32,337 nt of DNA, taken from contig NZ_FUID01000049.1 in NCBI RefSeq assembly GCF_900163635.1, positions 1 through 32,337 of the forward strand. The letters run 5' to 3'. The position numbers were made by a program, and so were the translations under genes. This stretch comes from Leucobacter sp. 7(1) (GTDB lineage Bacteria; Actinomycetota; Actinomycetes; Actinomycetales; Microbacteriaceae). The notes beneath the pieces are model-generated. The model had not been told where the DNA came from. It did no database searches and saw nothing but the letters and a program-made list of their open reading frames with translations. Below are positions 30,772 to 32,337 of the stretch, one piece after another (position 1 is the first letter of the stretch; each line of letters begins with the position of its first letter).

Positions 30772-32337
30772 CGATCCAACAGAACGCCACGGATCCCCTT
30801 CAACTCGATATCTCCGGCATGACCTGCGCCGCATGCGCGGGTCGAGTAGAGCGTGCCTTGGGCCAACTCGACGGAGTAACGGCAAGTGTGAACTACGCCA
30901 CGGAACGCGCCATCATCACTGGGCTTTCGCCCGCCGACGCGGACCTCGCAGTGCGTCGAGTGGAGAAAGCCGGATACGGAGCCCGCGTCCACGATGACGC
31001 CGACGACGCCTGGTCGAGACGCGCAACAGAGGTGAGGATCACCTCCCTCCGGCGCAGACTGCTGGTCGCCGCGATCCTCACAGTTCCACTGATGGACATC
31101 ACGATCGTCCTCGCACTCGTCCCAGGCTGGCGCTTCCCCGGCTGGGAATGGCTCTGTATCCTGCTCGCGCTTCCCATCGTCACCTGGGCGGCATGGCCGT
31201 TTCACAAAGCAACCCTCCGCAACCTCCGCCACGGCAACGTCAGCATGGACACCCTCGTGTCACTCGGCATCGCAGCATCGTTCGGCTGGGCGGTCACGTC
31301 CCTTCTGCTCGGTATCGGGCAGGACGGAGCCGGATACTGGCTCGGCTTCGGCGTCACCCCGGAAGGAGCAAACTCCATCTACCTGGATGTTGCTGCCGGG
31401 ATGACCACATTCCAACTCGCCGGGCGGTACTTCGAAACACGCTCCAGACGAAAAGCGGGAGATGTCCTCGGCGCACTGGGTCAGCTTGCCGCCACCCATG
31501 TGCGCATTACCCGGGATGGCGGCGAGAGCATCGAACCGGCCGGTTCGCTCCGAGTTGGGGATACTTTCGTGGTCCTTCCAGGCGAGACGATTCCGGCGGA
31601 TGGCACGATCAGTGCCGGGTACGCGTCTGTGGACACCAGCATGTTGACAGGGGAACCCGTCCCGAAGGATATCGGCCCGAGAGACAACGTTGTTGGTGGA
31701 ACGATCAGCACCAACGGAAGACTCGAAGTGCTCGCGGTCTCGGTCGGGGCGCATACCCAGCTCGCGCAGATGGCCGCCCTTGCCGAACAGGCCCAATCCC
31801 GTAAAGCTCGAGTACAGACCCTCGTAGACCGCATCACCACCTACTTCGTTCCCGCAGTCATCGCTCTCGCGATTCTCGTGACACTTGCATGGATGCTCGC
31901 AGGCACGGCATTCCAAGACGCCTTCGGTATCGGAATCGCGGTGCTGATTATTGCCTGCCCCTGCGCTCTCGGACTCGCGACCCCCACTGCGCTCATGGTG
32001 GGTATTGGACGAGGTGCAAGTTTGGGCATCCTTGTCAAAGGACAAGACGCACTCGAAGCGAGCGGAACCATCACCACCGTCGTCCTGGATAAGACCGGCA
32101 CACTGACCGCCGGCACGATGACAGTGACGAGCACAGCCACCGCAGCACACATTAGGGAGCACGAGCTGCTCAGCGTAGCCGCGTCAGTCGAGCAAGGCTC
32201 GGAGCACATCATTGCCCGCGCAATCATGGCCGCAGCTAAGAAGCAGATCACGGATCTAGAGCCCGCAGCTGACTTCAGCATTGTTCCCGGGAAGGGAGCG
32301 ACAGCGACGGTCTCTGGCAAACTCGCCATTGTCGGCA
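30768..32337 (+). CDS. copA: Copper-type P1B ATPase (CopA-like), 3' end beyond window
   Basis: The frame is open to the window end (523 codons). It starts with an HMA domain with GMTCAAC (17-23), then membrane helices, the actuator TGE motif (MLTGEPVPKD), the Cu(I)-selective CPC motif in the sixth helix (31956-31964, residues 397-399) within IIACPCALG, and the phosphorylation site DKTGTLT (Asp441). The nucleotide-binding domain and the last helices lie outside. The ATG overlaps the CtaG-fusion stop (ATGA) and GAAGGAA precedes it. It may export excess Cu(I) or supply copper to extracytoplasmic cuproenzymes; the CtaG partner favours the latter. Confidence 0.95.
   Translation, partial: MTIQQNATDPLQLDISGMTCAACAGRVERALGQLDGVTASVNYATERAIITGLSPADADLAVRRVEKAGYGARVHDDADDAWSRRATEVRITSLRRRLLVAAILTVPLMDITIVLALVPGWRFPGWEWLCILLALPIVTWAAWPFHKATLRNLRHGNVSMDTLVSLGIAASFGWAVTSLLLGIGQDGAGYWLGFGVTPEGANSIYLDVAAGMTTFQLAGRYFETRSRRKAGDVLGALGQLAATHVRITRDGGESIEPAGSLRVGDTFVVLPGETIPADGTISAGYASVDTSMLTGEPVPKDIGPRDNVVGGTISTNGRLEVLAVSVGAHTQLAQMAALAEQAQSRKARVQTLVDRITTYFVPAVIALAILVTLAWMLAGTAFQDAFGIGIAVLIIACPCALGLATPTALMVGIGRGASLGILVKGQDALEASGTITTVVLDKTGTLTAGTMTVTSTATAAHIREHELLSVAASVEQGSEHIIARAIMAAAKKQITDLEPAADFSIVPGKGATATVSGKLAIVG

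Noticed and set aside
1-32337. CRISPR arrays, tRNA or rRNA genes, insertion sequence ends
   Set aside because: No regularly spaced repeats, cloverleaf-like sequences or transposase motifs were found on reading either strand.

Overview
The window is from a high-GC actinobacterium, probably Micrococcales-like. The evidence is GC-rich codon use, GTG/TTG starts, 4-bp ATGA/GTGA overlaps between genes, apparently leaderless starts, a CopD-CtaG fusion and an FcoT-type thioesterase. I cannot fix the genus. I saw no tRNA, rRNA, CRISPR array or intact insertion sequence.

Almost everything here fits one theme: making, exporting, re-importing and breaking down an isonitrile (isocyanide) metallophore, probably for copper, next to copper handling genes. 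Left to right: (A) 1-1763 (+), the end of a FecCD-type permease, a FecE-type ATPase and an isonitrile hydratase-like DJ-1/PfpI protein. (B) 1847-6331 (-), a KASIII, a free carrier protein-thioesterase didomain, an acyl-AMP ligase and a secreted DUF916-like protein. (C) 6365-9836 (+), a Wzx-like flippase, a GT4 glycosyltransferase and GalE. (D) 9870-12975 (-), a DUF5134-like protein, YcnI and a CopC-CopD fusion. (E) 13278-14372 (+), an internally duplicated membrane protein. (F) 14318-17068 (-), a metal ABC importer plus a PCuAC copper chaperone. (G) 17125-17778 (+), a GntR/FCD regulator. (H) 18227-28338 (-), a 10-kb chain of overlapping or nearly abutting genes. It begins with the ScoE/Rv0097-type isonitrile-forming oxidase and the ScoD/FcoT-type enzyme, then glycosyltransferases, a GT-C-like membrane protein, a secreted serine hydrolase, a phosphopantetheinyl transferase, another GT2 and a GH16 lipoprotein. 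(I) 28481-end (+), CopZ, a CopD-CtaG fusion and a CopA-type P-type ATPase cut off by the window end.

Units B to H, and possibly I, start beside copies of one palindrome, CTAC-N5-GTAG. There are six copies, all in intergenic promoter regions, and most overlap a TAGAGT or TAGTAT -10 element. This suggests one metal-responsive regulon. No BlaI/CopY-like regulator is encoded in the window.

The most unusual point is that the isonitrile pair (ScoD/ScoE), the ligase and the carrier protein occur without the NRPS that normally joins isonitrile acyl chains to lysine. The same regulon instead holds a KASIII, a free-standing PCP-TE and a full set of glycan assembly and export genes. My inference is a non-NRPS, probably glycosylated, isonitrile chalkophore or surface glycoconjugate, with isonitrile hydratase releasing the metal after uptake.
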